Shown here piece by piece: positions 1-10,352 of a DNA stretch of 64,000 bases. The stretch's first letter is position 1. Each line of letters opens with the position of its first letter. A program made the position numbers and the translations under genes. The DNA comes from Rhizophagus irregularis. Its lineage: Eukaryota > Glomeromycota > Glomeromycetes > Glomerales > Glomeraceae. The notes below the pieces were generated by a model, which was not told the origin of the DNA, made no database searches, and worked only from the letters and a program-made list of their open reading frames with translations. The DNA lies in the NCBI RefSeq assembly GCF_026210795.1, contig NC_089452.1, positions 3,348,001 through 3,412,000 on the forward strand. Direction: 5' to 3'.

Positions 1-91
1 CTTAAGCTTAAAGCTGTATTGAGCCGAACTTAAACTGAACTGGTTTAGCAAATTAACATCCGTCAACATAGTTTCACAAAACTATCAAGTC

Positions 92-330
92 CTATAATAA
101 AATTTATGGAATTTTTAATCCGTATTATACTATGTAGTACTACTATATTTAAATCAGCCTATAAGAAATCTCTCACTAAATAGGTGCATTTTTTATACCC
201 AAATAACATTGAAACTTTCTCTTATTCTCGTTTCAAATTTCATGAAGGTGTTCCAAATACTTATCTTTTTTATAAAATATCTTGCTTTTTTTAAAAAATA
301 AAAAAGAATACATTTTTATAATAAAAATTG
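92..330. other. left-copy-specific insertion or right-copy deletion
   Basis: Sequence on both sides aligns with 9036-9070, where 'tatcaagtcct' runs directly into 'gatacctttgagc'; these bases are missing there. The stretch is AT-rich, has no reading frame of note and I see no clear terminal repeats, so it cannot be told whether it was inserted here or lost from the other copy. Confidence 0.5.
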
Positions 331-480
331 ATACCTTTGAGCGTAGCTTCATAGATAAAAAAAATTTTTTCTTCAAGATTTTTACAAAAAACGAGGTATT
401 TTAAGTTTTTTAAAGTTATCATGTAGTTGGTTAAACTTTTTAGAATTACATAAATGGTAATAGTTTGTGAGTTATTTAAA

Positions 481-790
481 GTTTTAAAGTTGTGAAAATT
501 TAATGGGAAAACGCCTCAAATTTCGAAACAAGCCAATCATTTAGTAACTTAATAATAAAATTCATAAAGTGAAACCCAAAATTTCGATAATGATAATGAT
601 CGTCAATTACTATAGCCTATAGGATTTGACATAGTTTTGTGAAACTACATTATGTTGACAGAACAACGGGTTCGCATATAAACAAGCGCGTGATACGTTG
701 GGTGGTCAATGGACTAATAAAATCAAAGTCTCACACTATTACAGATTTTTTTGTGAATTTGATACCAATCAATATTTAACACATTAATTT
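481..790 (+). pseudogene. decayed counterpart of the 9232-9507 reading frame
   Basis: The right copy of the duplication has an open 91-codon frame at 9232-9507. The matching stretch here begins with the same ATGGGAAAACGCCT but carries extra bases after it, breaks inside the tyrosine/asparagine-rich part and lacks a 2-base 'gg' present in the other copy (ggggtggtc there, gggtggtc here), so no long frame remains. If the right-hand frame is a gene, this is its dead paralogue; if it is not, both are non-coding. Confidence 0.35.
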
Positions 791-1583
791 CGGAAAATAC
801 CGCCGGTAAGACATAATAACTTTAAAAACAATGTAACACCTCGCTTTTTAAGAAATTTTTTTTTTTTATTATAGAGAAGCAGCTAAAAGGTTATTTCAGA
901 GCGGGAATATCATTGGAGAGAAAAGGAAAGGCGTTATGTGAAAGAGATTATTGTTTGAATTGTTCCTACAATGTAAATAATGCAAATAATAGGAAGAGTT
1001 TCGATTTATGAAAGTTTACACTTCTACTTTCTAATTAGGAAATTTATAGAACAAATTTGTAACTTCATATAAAAGTCAATTTGTAGTACAACATCTCAAT
1101 ATAATGATCACAATGATCATAATTGATTTTATCAGTCCATTGACTACCTGTAAAAGTACTGAATAATTCTATAAATGGTTAAAAAATGATGCAAAAGAAT
1201 TCGATTGAAGAATTCTCTGCTGCTATTTAAATATGCAGTATGACAGTATGTTTCTGTTTACACGTATTTAAAATTACTATATGCGTCAAACGTGAGCACA
1301 AACACACACTGATTTATTTACTGATTAGTTCGCGAGATAATCGCAGCAAAAGAATCACCATTATTTTGACAAAAGAAGCAAAAGAAGCCATTCATTTAAT
1401 ATACTTTATAAATCCATTTTAACGCGTAACAAAGTAAAAATATTTTAGATTTTTTAAATTATATATATATATACATCCTTTTCATATGTCCATGATTGTT
1501 AAGTTTCAGATTTCTTTGAAAGGAGAATTAAGAAACTTCTTACTAAACCTCAACTATTTTTCGTGTATTGAGAATTGTTAAAT

Positions 1584-3383
1584 ATGAATAACGATTTAGG
1601 GGTACATCAAAATTTTAGTAACTTGATTAGCCTTTTCAACTTTTTCAAGGAATGTTATAATAATATTATGGATAACTATGTCAAGAGATATTATAATAGT
1701 ATCATGGATAATTATGTCAAGAGATATTATAATAGTATCATGGATAATTATGTCAAGAGATATTATAATAGTATCATGGATAACTATGTCAAGAAATATT
1801 ATAATTGTTTTGTGACATACTTTGGATTGTTTACTTTAACAGTTCTAACCGTATTTATTACGTTAGTTGGAGTCGGACGTGAAAAGCTAATTTACTCAGT
1901 TAGTAGTCCATTTATAACAGCAGTACCAATGATATTAACTTACGTATTATTACATCTGGTCATGCGGATATTTAGCAGTGTGTTTAATTGGGTGATGAGT
2001 TATTTAATATTATGTAACAATGAAGAAATTGAACCACGCGCTTTAATGGCAGTAGCCAATAATCAAGATACCGGTATGCTACGGGCGGTTAAACTATTAT
2101 TAACAGAGAGAAAAGTTCCACTAAAACTAAGAATTATTATTTTTATGATTGCTTTAGTTGGAACACTCGAACTAGCTATTGGATTTGCAATAAGCACAAC
2201 TACAATACCAGGTTCTTTATCAATTAAAAGTGAAAAATTTAACGCTGACCCTTTAAAACCATGTGCGGATGGGGACGGGGGTTGTCCAGCATTGTTGCAA
2301 TCTAAATTTAGATTTCAGTGGTTACAAGGTGCTTCAGATGTGATGGTAAATGGAATCTCTAAGCAGTTATCTATGCACTGGGGAGATTCGGTTGATGGTG
2401 AAAAAATAGTGATGGTAGCAACAACTGATAACAATACAAATATAAATTATAAGTTGGTACAAACTGAGAAAGAGATTATTCCAGCTTTTAGTTTGAGTAC
2501 TGTATGTTACAATACTCCTGAAACTTATCCAATTCTAGGATCAAATTATTTTCGTGATCTAAATATACCACCACCAACCCCGTTATTTGATTTAATACAA
2601 TCCATACAAGCTAACTCTGGATTAGAGGACCGATGGATGGGAGAAATTATTAAACTTGAGCAAGATAATCTTAATGAAACAACTCGAATAACCTTAAATT
2701 TTGTACAAATATTACCTATCAACTCATCATGTGACGGGAATTTTGATATAGCTGGAAACTTACAAATATGTCGTCCTACAAATGGTTTGCAAATTTACTG
2801 CGTAATGAATACACATGTTGAATATGTTGAATATATAACAGCAGGATGTGATATTTGTGGTACTAGAGGAATCAGTAACAAAAGAGAGGAATACTCTAGC
2901 CCAAAGCCAGTATATGGTGAATTTATGCATAAATCATTAGCATCATATGATGGTCATATCCTGATGCCTCAATGCAAAGACACAGTTAATTTTGGAGGAT
3001 GTTTAGCTCCAAACACAAATAATGTGGATTTGGTAAAAGATAAATTTGTTGAATTATTACGTGGCATTACTGCCTCTGGAGTCATTGCTAGACGAATCTT
3101 GTTGTCAGATAAAGGTATAGAAATACCAGTCCAGCTTGTAATTAAAGGAGAAACTGGAGTGAGAATAGAAATTGGAGGAGGATATTGGATTACTATACTT
3201 ATAATGAATATTTTATGCTTTTTAGGAGTTGGCTGGCATTGTATAAAACAAAGACAAAGTCGCCAAATTCCTAAAATATCTATTGAATGGTTAATATTCA
3301 ATGCTAAAGATACAGAAAATTGTATTAGAGAAGATGATGGTTTAATTAGATATACCTCCAATAACATGTTTTCACCAAGTTAA
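1584..3383 (+). CDS. multi-pass membrane protein with cysteine-containing ectodomain, copy 1
   Basis: Single-exon frame of 599 aa. The open frame reaches a TTG at 1575, but the first ATG is at 1584 and is the eukaryotic start. Residues about 25-72 are four copies of a 12-residue repeat (consensus YYNSIMDNYVKR). Hydrophobic segments follow at about 80-99, 109-144 and 182-205. Then comes a polar region of about 325 residues with roughly a dozen cysteines and possible N-glycosylation sites (NETT, NSS), a last membrane segment at about 533-552, and a short basic/acidic tail. This topology suggests a surface or endomembrane protein with a large lumenal or extracellular loop between TM3 and TM4. 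A 549-aa paralogue lies at 10353-12002, nearly identical through the loop. I do not recognise the family and assign no function. Confidence 0.8.
   Translation: MNNDLGVHQNFSNLISLFNFFKECYNNIMDNYVKRYYNSIMDNYVKRYYNSIMDNYVKRYYNSIMDNYVKKYYNCFVTYFGLFTLTVLTVFITLVGVGREKLIYSVSSPFITAVPMILTYVLLHLVMRIFSSVFNWVMSYLILCNNEEIEPRALMAVANNQDTGMLRAVKLLLTERKVPLKLRIIIFMIALVGTLELAIGFAISTTTIPGSLSIKSEKFNADPLKPCADGDGGCPALLQSKFRFQWLQGASDVMVNGISKQLSMHWGDSVDGEKIVMVATTDNNTNINYKLVQTEKEIIPAFSLSTVCYNTPETYPILGSNYFRDLNIPPPTPLFDLIQSIQANSGLEDRWMGEIIKLEQDNLNETTRITLNFVQILPINSSCDGNFDIAGNLQICRPTNGLQIYCVMNTHVEYVEYITAGCDICGTRGISNKREEYSSPKPVYGEFMHKSLASYDGHILMPQCKDTVNFGGCLAPNTNNVDLVKDKFVELLRGITASGVIARRILLSDKGIEIPVQLVIKGETGVRIEIGGGYWITILIMNILCFLGVGWHCIKQRQSRQIPKISIEWLIFNAKDTENCIREDDGLIRYTSNNMFSPS
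1655..1798 (+). repeat. 36-bp coding tandem repeat, four copies
   Basis: Four head-to-tail 36-bp units at 1655, 1691, 1727 and 1763, each encoding YYNSIMDNYVKR or a close variant. They sit just before the first membrane segment of the 1584-3383 gene. The paralogue at 10353 has only about one and a half degenerate units, so the number of units changed after the duplication. The length is a multiple of three and keeps the frame. Confidence 0.9.
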
Positions 3384-3398
3384 GAGAATATATGATGT

Positions 3399-3840
3399 AT
3401 TTTATATTCAAATTAAATAGTACTTATGATATTTTTGTATATTAACTATACTTTATATTCAAATTATATACTACTTATGTATATTTTTGTATATTAGCTA
3501 TATTTTATATTAAAATTATAAATTATATACTACTTATGTACAGTCAGACCTCCATAATTGCACTCTCCATAATTGCACCCACTATGTATACCCTCTCTAA
3601 ATGCACCCTCTGGTTCAGTCCCAAGCTTATATGATCTCTAATTATTTTACCTCTATAAATGCACACCCTCTTTAAATGCACTATTTTGAAAATTATGCAT
3701 ATGGTCCCAAGGGGTGTGCAATTATGGAGGTCTGACTGTATATTTTTGTATATTAGCTATATTTTATATTCAAATTATATACTGATTATGTATATTTTTG
3801 TATATTAACCATATTTTGTGTTCAAATTATATAATTCTTG
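3399..3840. repeat. AT-rich minisatellite interrupted by a MITE
   Basis: Degenerate units of about 50-60 bp built on 'tatactacttatgtatatttttgtatatta' and 'tatattcaaatt' words lie at 3399-3540 and continue at 3740-3840. The right copy of the duplication has only about one unit (12016-12075), so the array expanded or shrank after the duplication. The 3541-3738 element sits inside it. Confidence 0.6.
3541..3738. mobile_element. 198-bp MITE with 21-bp TIRs and TA target duplication
   Basis: The left end CAGTCAGACCTCCATAATTGC is repeated as an exact inverted copy at the right end (3718-3738). TA flanks both sides (3539-3540 and 3739-3740), as for Tc1/mariner/pogo-type elements. Inside are several 'ctctaaatgcaccc' and 'ataattgcaccc' subrepeats and no coding capacity. 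The element is absent from the corresponding place in the right copy of the duplication. Confidence 0.9.
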
Positions 3841-3964
3841 ATAAAATAATGAATTAGTATACTTGTTAAATGTAATTGGTCCTGCAGTATAAGACATAAC
3901 GCTTCATCGTTTCGCTAATATTGTAACATAAATAAAGTAAATGACAAAATTAGTAGTTGTTGAT

Positions 3965-4058
3965 CACCCCAGTCGCGCCATCATAGCCTTTTATAAAAGG
4001 GAACCTTGGGTAGCCCAGGTTACCTTTTATAAAAGGCTATGATGGCGCGACTGGGGTG
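3965..4058. mobile_element. 94-bp foldback element with 8-bp target duplication
   Basis: Two arms of about 45 bp, beginning CACCCCAGTCGCGCCATC and ending in the inverted copy GATGGCGCGACTGGGGTG, form almost one continuous hairpin. It is flanked by an exact 8-bp direct repeat TTGTTGAT (3957-3964 and 4059-4066). The right copy of the segmental duplication has a single TTGTTGAT at 12076-12083 and no hairpin, which is the empty target site. An 8-bp duplication is typical of hAT-type transposition. Confidence 0.9.
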
Positions 4059-4091
4059 TTGTTGATTTATATACTGTATATATTAATAATA

Positions 4092-4231
4092 AGAAAATTG
4101 CTAAAGCTTACCGGCGGTGATGGTCACCGTACCAGCATTATGATGTACTTTCGACCAGAATTAAAAATCTAATAAGATACTGGCCGGCATTACATCATAA
4201 TTTCATTACCGGTGATGTTTAGCAATACCCT
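4092..4231. mobile_element. 140-bp TIR element (AG..ATTGCTAAA family), copy 1
   Basis: The ends read AGAAAATTGCTAAA and, inverted, AGGGTATTGCTAAA. A further inverted pair inside carries 'accggcggtgatg' against 'catcaccggtaat', and TAATAA words flank both sides. A nearly identical copy sits at 12097-12235 in the other duplicate, so this insertion predates the duplication. The 1.6-kb element at 14313-15919 has related ends. Confidence 0.75.
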
Positions 4232-4971
4232 AATAATAATTTCCGACAAATAAATTAATAAACAAAAATCGTGTTCTTAAGATATCATACAAGATAATAA
4301 AGATGACACATAAGATATTAGATATGTATATTTTTAATTATTAAAATATTCAAAAAAATAAATAAACTGAAGTATAATATTACTCCATTATTATTAATAA
4401 GAACTTACTAGTACAGTATCTTTATTTCTGCTGAATGTTATTCTTTTTCTCAATTAATTCTTTCACTTGAATATTATCCTCTATGGGTAAACAATTTCTT
4501 TTCTTTTGGTAATTTTTTTTTTATTATGAAGACATGGATCCAGGACTACAAGCAACTGCTAGTAGAACGAAATACAAAGATAACAATACAAAACTAAACT
4601 AATGCGAGTTCGTCCAATCCCCCAGGTATCATGAGAGGAATCATCCAGTCTATTATTCATCCGAATCCTAGGCAAAACTAGACAATTAAATAAAAGGAAA
4701 CTTAAATGATCCGTATTTTTCTTTCAACCTGAAGGAATGGTTCAACACTATTCAAAATTGTTTTGGATGTAATATGAGTTATAAAATAAGAAATAAAGTT
4801 TGATGTAGACTAAAAAAAAGTATTACAAGTAAAAAAAAGACTCATTAAAAATATGTAAAAAAAGATTTCTATGAACTAATTGTATAAAATAAATTGCTCC
4901 ACTGGGGAGTCAAAAAAGAAAAAAAAAGAAAACCAGTAGGCGATGAGGTCAGGGTTTCATTGTATGTCTAT
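4232..4971. other. intergenic, no gene recognised
   Basis: To about 4518 this is the tail of the duplicated block. From 4519 to 4971 the composition is more mixed and a short frame starts at about 4526, but nothing recognisable comes of it. There are A-rich tracts at about 4815-4840 and 4905-4935. Confidence 0.5.
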
Positions 4972-5112
4972 ATACCTTATTTTGCGGTAAGTAAGCACCC
5001 CCGAAAATAAGCACCCCTAGCCAAAATTATGACGATTTTTGCCAGAATTATGAGGATCTTGGCCGGCATCAAGTGCAAAAAAGGGGTGCTTATATACCGC
5101 AAAATACGGTAT
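4972..5112. mobile_element. 141-bp MITE with about 30-bp TIRs
   Basis: The left end (ATACC.TATTTTGCGGTA then TAAGCACCCC) matches the inverted right end (4972-5001 against 5083-5112) with a few mismatches. The middle has 'gccagaattatgaggatcttgg'-type subrepeats. A truncated relative in the opposite orientation lies at 13259-13348. It has no coding capacity. Confidence 0.8.
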
Positions 5113-5151
5113 CTGAGGTGAAAGCGTCCTTGGGAGACAGAGTTATACGTT

Positions 5152-6089
5152 TTAGTGAGGAGGTTCCACTGGAAAAATCAATTCGTAGTGAGGTTGGTTT
5201 ATGTCAGAGTAGGGCAAATTGAATTCTTTGTACGTCTTTGCTAACTGTGCCTTTCTTAATGTTAGCTCGGATTGATTCTCAGAAAGTGAATCAGTATCAG
5301 TATTTAGCTTATCAAGTTCCTTAAAGGACTCAACCAAAGTTGATGATGCTTTATGAAAATGGTCTACGATATTGGATTTCATGGTTGTATGTGTCTCAGC
5401 TTGATCGTGAGCGCGTTTAAGTTCTCTGAGTTTATTCAAATATGTGATTTTGTCGGGCCCTGTACATAAAGGACCACCAGAAGCAAAGGGTAATAAGTCA
5501 TCAGGTATTATAAGAAAATTTAGGAAATTTTGCTTCTTGACAGGAGGAGGTGTGAATTTATGTTGATGAATGAGTAGTCGAACCTGACAGGCATGACTGT
5601 TGGTGTGGTGTTTAAGTGATGGGATGGGACTGGTTAGTTTTGGTCGTATTGATTGATGTAACAAGTGACGAGACTGAAAATTGCCCGTCATAGTGGTGCT
5701 AGATGCAGCCCTGGTTGATGATGTTGCAACTGAAGTAAGTTGTTTTGAATTAATATGGGTGAGATTTTTGCCATTATTAGGTGGTGAAAATGAAAAAATT
5801 GGTGTGGGAAAATTGTAATGTTGCACAATAGGAAAAAGTGGTGTCTTTCTATAGCGCAGGTGTTTAATAGGTTTTTTAATGAATTGTGAATTCCAAAAGA
5901 GGAAACAGTATTTCTTCACTTGTATTAATTTTTCCAAAAAAGTCAAGGCTTTAAGAACCCTTTCTGAAGTGGATGAGTTCTTTTTTTTGGTGTGAAAATA
6001 CGTCTACAGGCACTTTGAAACCTGGCCTGTTGCTTTCGTGCAGTCTTAGGGTTTTTCAAAGATAAAAGGGTCTTAAATTTTCTATACAT
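5152..6089 (-). pseudogene. unknown protein gene, broken by a frameshift
   Basis: A long minus-strand frame runs from about 5995 to a stop at 5152. It has a serine/threonine/histidine-rich middle and a charged, probably coiled-coil C-terminal part (LNKLRELKRAHDQAE, then a leucine/serine-spaced segment) ending VEPPH. It has no in-frame ATG near its start. An ATG at 6089 opens a basic stretch (MYRKFKTLLSLKNPKTARKQ) in a different frame, and the two frames meet at an A8 run (5991-5998), which points to a one-base slip. It may be a frameshifted gene, or an intact one with a sequence error. I do not recognise the family; such basic-plus-coiled-coil proteins are common in transposons of these fungi. 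Confidence 0.45.
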
Positions 6090-6759
6090 TTAAGATACAT
6101 ATAGTGGAAACTGCAGACGAGAATACCATCACGTCCATCTGCCTGGTAATGGCTGGTGTAAGAAATGCCTAAGCGTCAAGAGAATATTACATTTTTCTGT
6201 CTTCCGCATCAAGCATGATAAAGAATATTAGCATGATGAGTTTTTTGATTTTTGAACTTGATTTTGGATTTCTTTAATGCTCTTGCTGTGTTGGTTTGAG
6301 AAATTTGTAAATTTCTAAGTACTTATGTCAATTTCATCTCAATTCATTATAAAGCTATAACGAAGAATTTTAAAGAATTTAATTGGTTGCTTCATTATAA
6401 CGAGTTTACTATTTGATTGGTTGAATGTCACATGATTCGTTATATCATGAGTGAGAGCCGACTGTTCTGTCATGGTATTATATATATATGTTATATTATT
6501 TTCTCAGAGTATAATCAGTATATAGTATTTAATTATGGTACGATATTATTTAAGGTATGGTCAATTATTTATAGGTACGATCAATTATGTATAGGTACCA
6601 TTCACATTTTCAATTCGTACCTGCGAATCACAATAATTTATCATCAAATTTTTTATATATAATGAGTTTGTTGATCGAAAAATTTTTTTCTTTCTCTACT
6701 TTATTAATTTTTTCTTCACTATTATTATTATTATTATAACAATAAAATATAAATATATA

Positions 6760-7328
6760 ATTATTGTCTACGTTATCTGAAGATATTATTGATTTAGAAG
6801 AATTTGATGAACCGTTAGAATATGATTCTTTTGTAAGTAAAAAAGTAAAAAAAAAATGTGAAATAAAATTTATTTTCCAATAATTTATGATTTTTTTATA
6901 ATAACAAATTTTTTTATTTAGGCAGTGGATACTGAAGAAATAAATCAAGATGATGAAGAATCTGAAGTATCTGTATTTACAAGAGACACTTTAATCAAAG
7001 ATGTTAGACGCACTTTAGCTCCAATTGAATATCCAGTAACTTCAGTACCACGTGGAAAATTGGACAGATCCTAAAGCCGCATTTCATGATGTAAGTTTAA
7101 ATTGATTAAACTTTTTATAAGGAAAAAAAAAATTATTAGTTGAAAAATCATCCAAAAGATCGAAAAAATCCCTTAATAAGGAAAAGTCCTGCATATCAAA
7201 AAAAAATTATTATTGATGAAAAAGATAATAATCTAACTGAAATTAATGCGATTGAAGAACGGAAGGTTTCACTAGAAGAAAGAAAGCCAAAGCTCAAACA
7301 ATATGAAATTGATTTAAAATACAAATAA
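6760..7328 (+). pseudogene. three-exon gene remnant with acidic head and coiled-coil tail
   Basis: Exon-like pieces are 6760-6832 (...LEEFDEPLEYDSF, donor GTAAGT at 6833), 6922-7090 (acceptor TTTAG; AVDTEEINQDDEESEVSVF...; donor GTAAGT at 7091) and about 7140-7328 (ending in a charged helical stretch EERKVSLEERKPKLKQYEID). The middle exon breaks at about 7053, where one extra A in an AAAA run turns an apparent GNWTDPKAAFHD into a stop. The third exon has a comparable A-run frame change near 7200. Loss of one base would restore phase 0 across the middle exon, so this looks like a recently disabled gene. The tail resembles the charged C-termini of DNA-binding or transposon-related proteins in this genus (inference). 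Confidence 0.45.
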
Positions 7329-9035
7329 AAAAAAGATGAGTAATAATAATAAGTGATATTTGCTTAGATTTATTTTTTAGTATGTACAGTACAGTATAAC
7401 TAATTCATTTTTGCTTAGATTTATTCTTTAGCATGTACAGCATAATTATTTTCTAGATACTAGTAATGTTTGCATATTTGATATATATTAGATAAATACA
7501 ATATTAATTGTAAAACATTTTAATTTTGAGCGTTATTGTATAATAAATGTAAGATTAAAAAAAAAAATAAAAAAATTTTAGTAAATATTTAAATCTTTTA
7601 TATCATAGTATAAAATAAATTAACAATAAATTACATGTATGTTACGATTTGTTTAAGTTTATACTGTATAACTAAAGTTGCAGGTGCGTTTTTAAAATAA
7701 ATAGGATGGTACCGTACCTACAACATTGATAGTATTAATATATATACAAATAGTGTTGTGGGTACGGTATGATCATTAAAAAACCGGTTATGCCTTACAG
7801 TAAATTTGACGTACCGTAATCAAAATATCAAATGAGTAGATCGTACCATAACCATTCAGGTAATACCTATTTACTCATCACCATCAAACAATTTAACTAC
7901 AGTACCATCGCTACTAAGATACCTAGAGCACGCAAAATTTTCAAAAAAAAATTCAATATTTTGGCATTTTATTATTTAATCTAAACAAAATTATACCCAA
8001 TTAAAAAGTATCTATTTAGTAAGAATCTAAAATAGTATTTTCATAAAAATAGATTTAATATTAAACTAAGTTATTTAATTTTTTACAAATAACGATAACA
8101 CTACGATAACGTTATAAAAGATTAAAAAAAAAATTTTTATATTATTATAAGATTTTATTAACTTCAGTTATAATTATATTGAAACTTTATACTGTATTAA
8201 ATGTAAATTCATCATACACTGTGTACACGAAAATTTACAATGTGCACATGTGCACATAGGTATTAATTAAAGTAGTACTGTACGGTAATACAAATTCGGA
8301 CGGACGTTAATCTTTTTTGTTCGTACGTACGTTTCTAACAGATAAATTTTTTATACTAGTACGTACGAATACTTTAAAAATTTTCGTACGACTTTGAATT
8401 CTCGTACAATTTTGAATTTTCGTACAAGACGTACATGTTTGTTTTTAATAAAATATTTTATGTTAAAAAATATAAATATATCAATTATATTCTTTGAAGA
8501 TAAGCTTATAAATTTCTATTTCTTTAATAATATTCAGCTCTATAAAGTCATAATAATTATATAAACCTGTTCAAATTCAGGATTCTTCAACATCGGTGAT
8601 ACTGTATATTATCAATATTCATATTTACAATTATTTTCTTCTTCAAAGCAGTAAAGATTAAAAGAGATATTTATGACAAATATATAATAAACAAAACGTT
8701 GAAATTATTACGTTACAAGTATATAAATTAATCAGATCAATTATGTTACTCAAATTTATTTATTTATTTATTTTATGGATAGTCAGGAGAGACATTATTT
8801 AGAAGCCATATATGTTACTCAAATATTTTGTAATTGTAACATTTTCATTCTCGAAAGTTCTATCACATGATGCTACGAACCAAAATTTATTTTTAATAGA
8901 CCATCTGATGAGTAACGGAAAAATTAAAAATTTTTTCCGAACGTTTGTCCAAATTTGTAGTACCGTACAGTACTATTTTACTATATATTCTGTGCACACT
9001 GTGCCGCATTCCATGATGTGTCACGGGGTACTCTG
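7329..9035. other. intergenic AT-rich stretch, no gene recognised
   Basis: No convincing exon. It contains GTAC-rich near-palindromes (about 7705-7850 'ggtaccgtacc', 8215-8420 'cgtacgtacg', 'gtgcacatgtgcac') and A/T homopolymer runs. The frames at 8812-9063 on either strand overlap each other and have no codon bias. Confidence 0.5.
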
Positions 9036-9231
9036 TCAACATAGTTTCACTATCAAGTCCTGATACCTTTGAGCATAGCTTCATAGGGAAAAAAAATTTT
9101 TCTTCAAGATTTTTACAAAAAACGAGGTATTTTAAGTTTCTTAAAGTTATCTTGTAATTGGTTAAACTTTTAGTATTACTTAAATGTTAATAGTTTGTGA
9201 GTTATTTAAATTTTAAAGTTTCGAAAATTTA

Positions 9232-9507
9232 ATGGGAAAACGCCTAGAAATTCATAGAGTGAAACCTAAAATTTCGGAAATTTACTATAATGATAATGAT
9301 AATCAAAACAGGTCTTGGCATAATTTTGTGAAACTACAGTACGTTGACAGAACAACGGGTTCGCATATAAACAAGCGCGTGATACGTTGGGGGGTGGTCA
9401 ATGGACTAATAAAATCAAAGTCTCACAATATTACAGATTTTTTTGTAAATTTGATACCAATCAAATTAATTTCGGAAAATACCGGTACCTTTTATTTATA
9501 TTTATAA
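9232..9507 (+). CDS. small hypothetical protein, 91 aa
   Basis: Starts at a true ATG and contains a recognisably protein-like middle (WHNFVKLQYVDRTTGSHINK), followed by RVIRWGVVNGLIKSKSH and a hydrophobic end. There is no signal peptide or membrane segment. It lies 0.85 kb upstream of the right-copy membrane-protein gene. The equivalent in the left copy (481-790) is broken, so either the gene survives only here or the frame is fortuitous. Family not recognised; it could be an exon of a larger degraded gene. Confidence 0.35.
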   Translation: MGKRLEIHRVKPKISEIYYNDNDNQNRSWHNFVKLQYVDRTTGSHINKRVIRWGVVNGLIKSKSHNITDFFVNLIPIKLISENTGTFYLYL

Positions 9508-10352
9508 TTAAGTAATAAATTTATTATCATCTTTCTTTCTTTAAATTTTGAGCTTGTATTTCTCGTGCTTTTTTAATTGTCGGGAACGCCTTATAAACTG
9601 TGCCTTATTTGTTTTTATGTAATACTAAATAGTCAAAAACATACACAATAACATCAAAAACAATGTAACACCTCGCTTTTTAAGAAAGATTTTTTTTTTA
9701 TTATAGAGAAACAGACAAAAGGTTATCTCATAGCGGGAATATCATTGGAGAGAAAAAGAAAGGCGTTATGTGAAAGAGATTATCGTTTGGAATGTTTCTG
9801 CAGAAATATACAATGTAAATAATGGAAAAGTTTCGATTTATGGAAGTTCAATCAATTTTAATAGGTAAAAGTCAATTTGTAGTACAACATCTCAATACAA
9901 TGATCACAATTGATTTTATCAGTTGACCACTCCAGTGATACACTATGATTGTAAAAGTTCTGGAAATTCTATAATAAATGTTTAAAAAATGATGAAAAAG
10001 AATTCTATTGAAGAATTCACTTGTGCTCACGTTGCCGCATATTGTAACTTTAAATACGTGTAAAAACACACACTGAATTTTACTGATTAGATCGCGAGAT
10101 AATCGCAGAAAAATATTTTGACAAAAGAAGTCATTCATTTAATATACTTTATAAATCCATTTTAACGCGTGACAAAATATAAATATTTTAAAGAATGACT
10201 ATAAATAATAAAATCTAGATTTTTTAAATTATATATAAATACATCCTTTTTCACATGTCTATGATTGTTAAGTTTCAGATTTCTTTGAAAGGAGAATTAA
10301 GAAACTTCTTACTAAACCTCAAATATTTCTCGTATCTTGATAATTGTTAAAT

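Larger units (their letters stand above)
61..4518 (+). repeat. segmental duplication, left copy
   Basis: This block is repeated in the same orientation at 9036-12496. Shared landmarks in order are a 'gtcaacatagtttcac' start, a 'gatacctttgagc' block (about 331), a stretch with 'aatgggaaaacgcct' (about 502), the full membrane-protein gene, a small inverted-repeat element (4092-4231) and a right end near 'gggtaaacaatttcttttc'. The left copy is longer because it holds about 240 extra bases (92-330) and two later insertions (3541-3738 and 3965-4058). The coding part is the best-conserved part, and the upstream part is also alignable, so promoter and gene were duplicated together. Confidence 0.85.

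Noticed and set aside
1575-1583. TTG start for the membrane-protein gene (and at 10344 for its paralogue)
   Set aside because: A nuclear eukaryotic gene is expected to start at ATG; the first in-frame ATGs are at 1584 and 10353.
2969-3367. Minus-strand frame of 132 codons (and its partner at 11579-11857)
   Set aside because: Antisense to the conserved membrane-protein genes and conserved only because those genes are.
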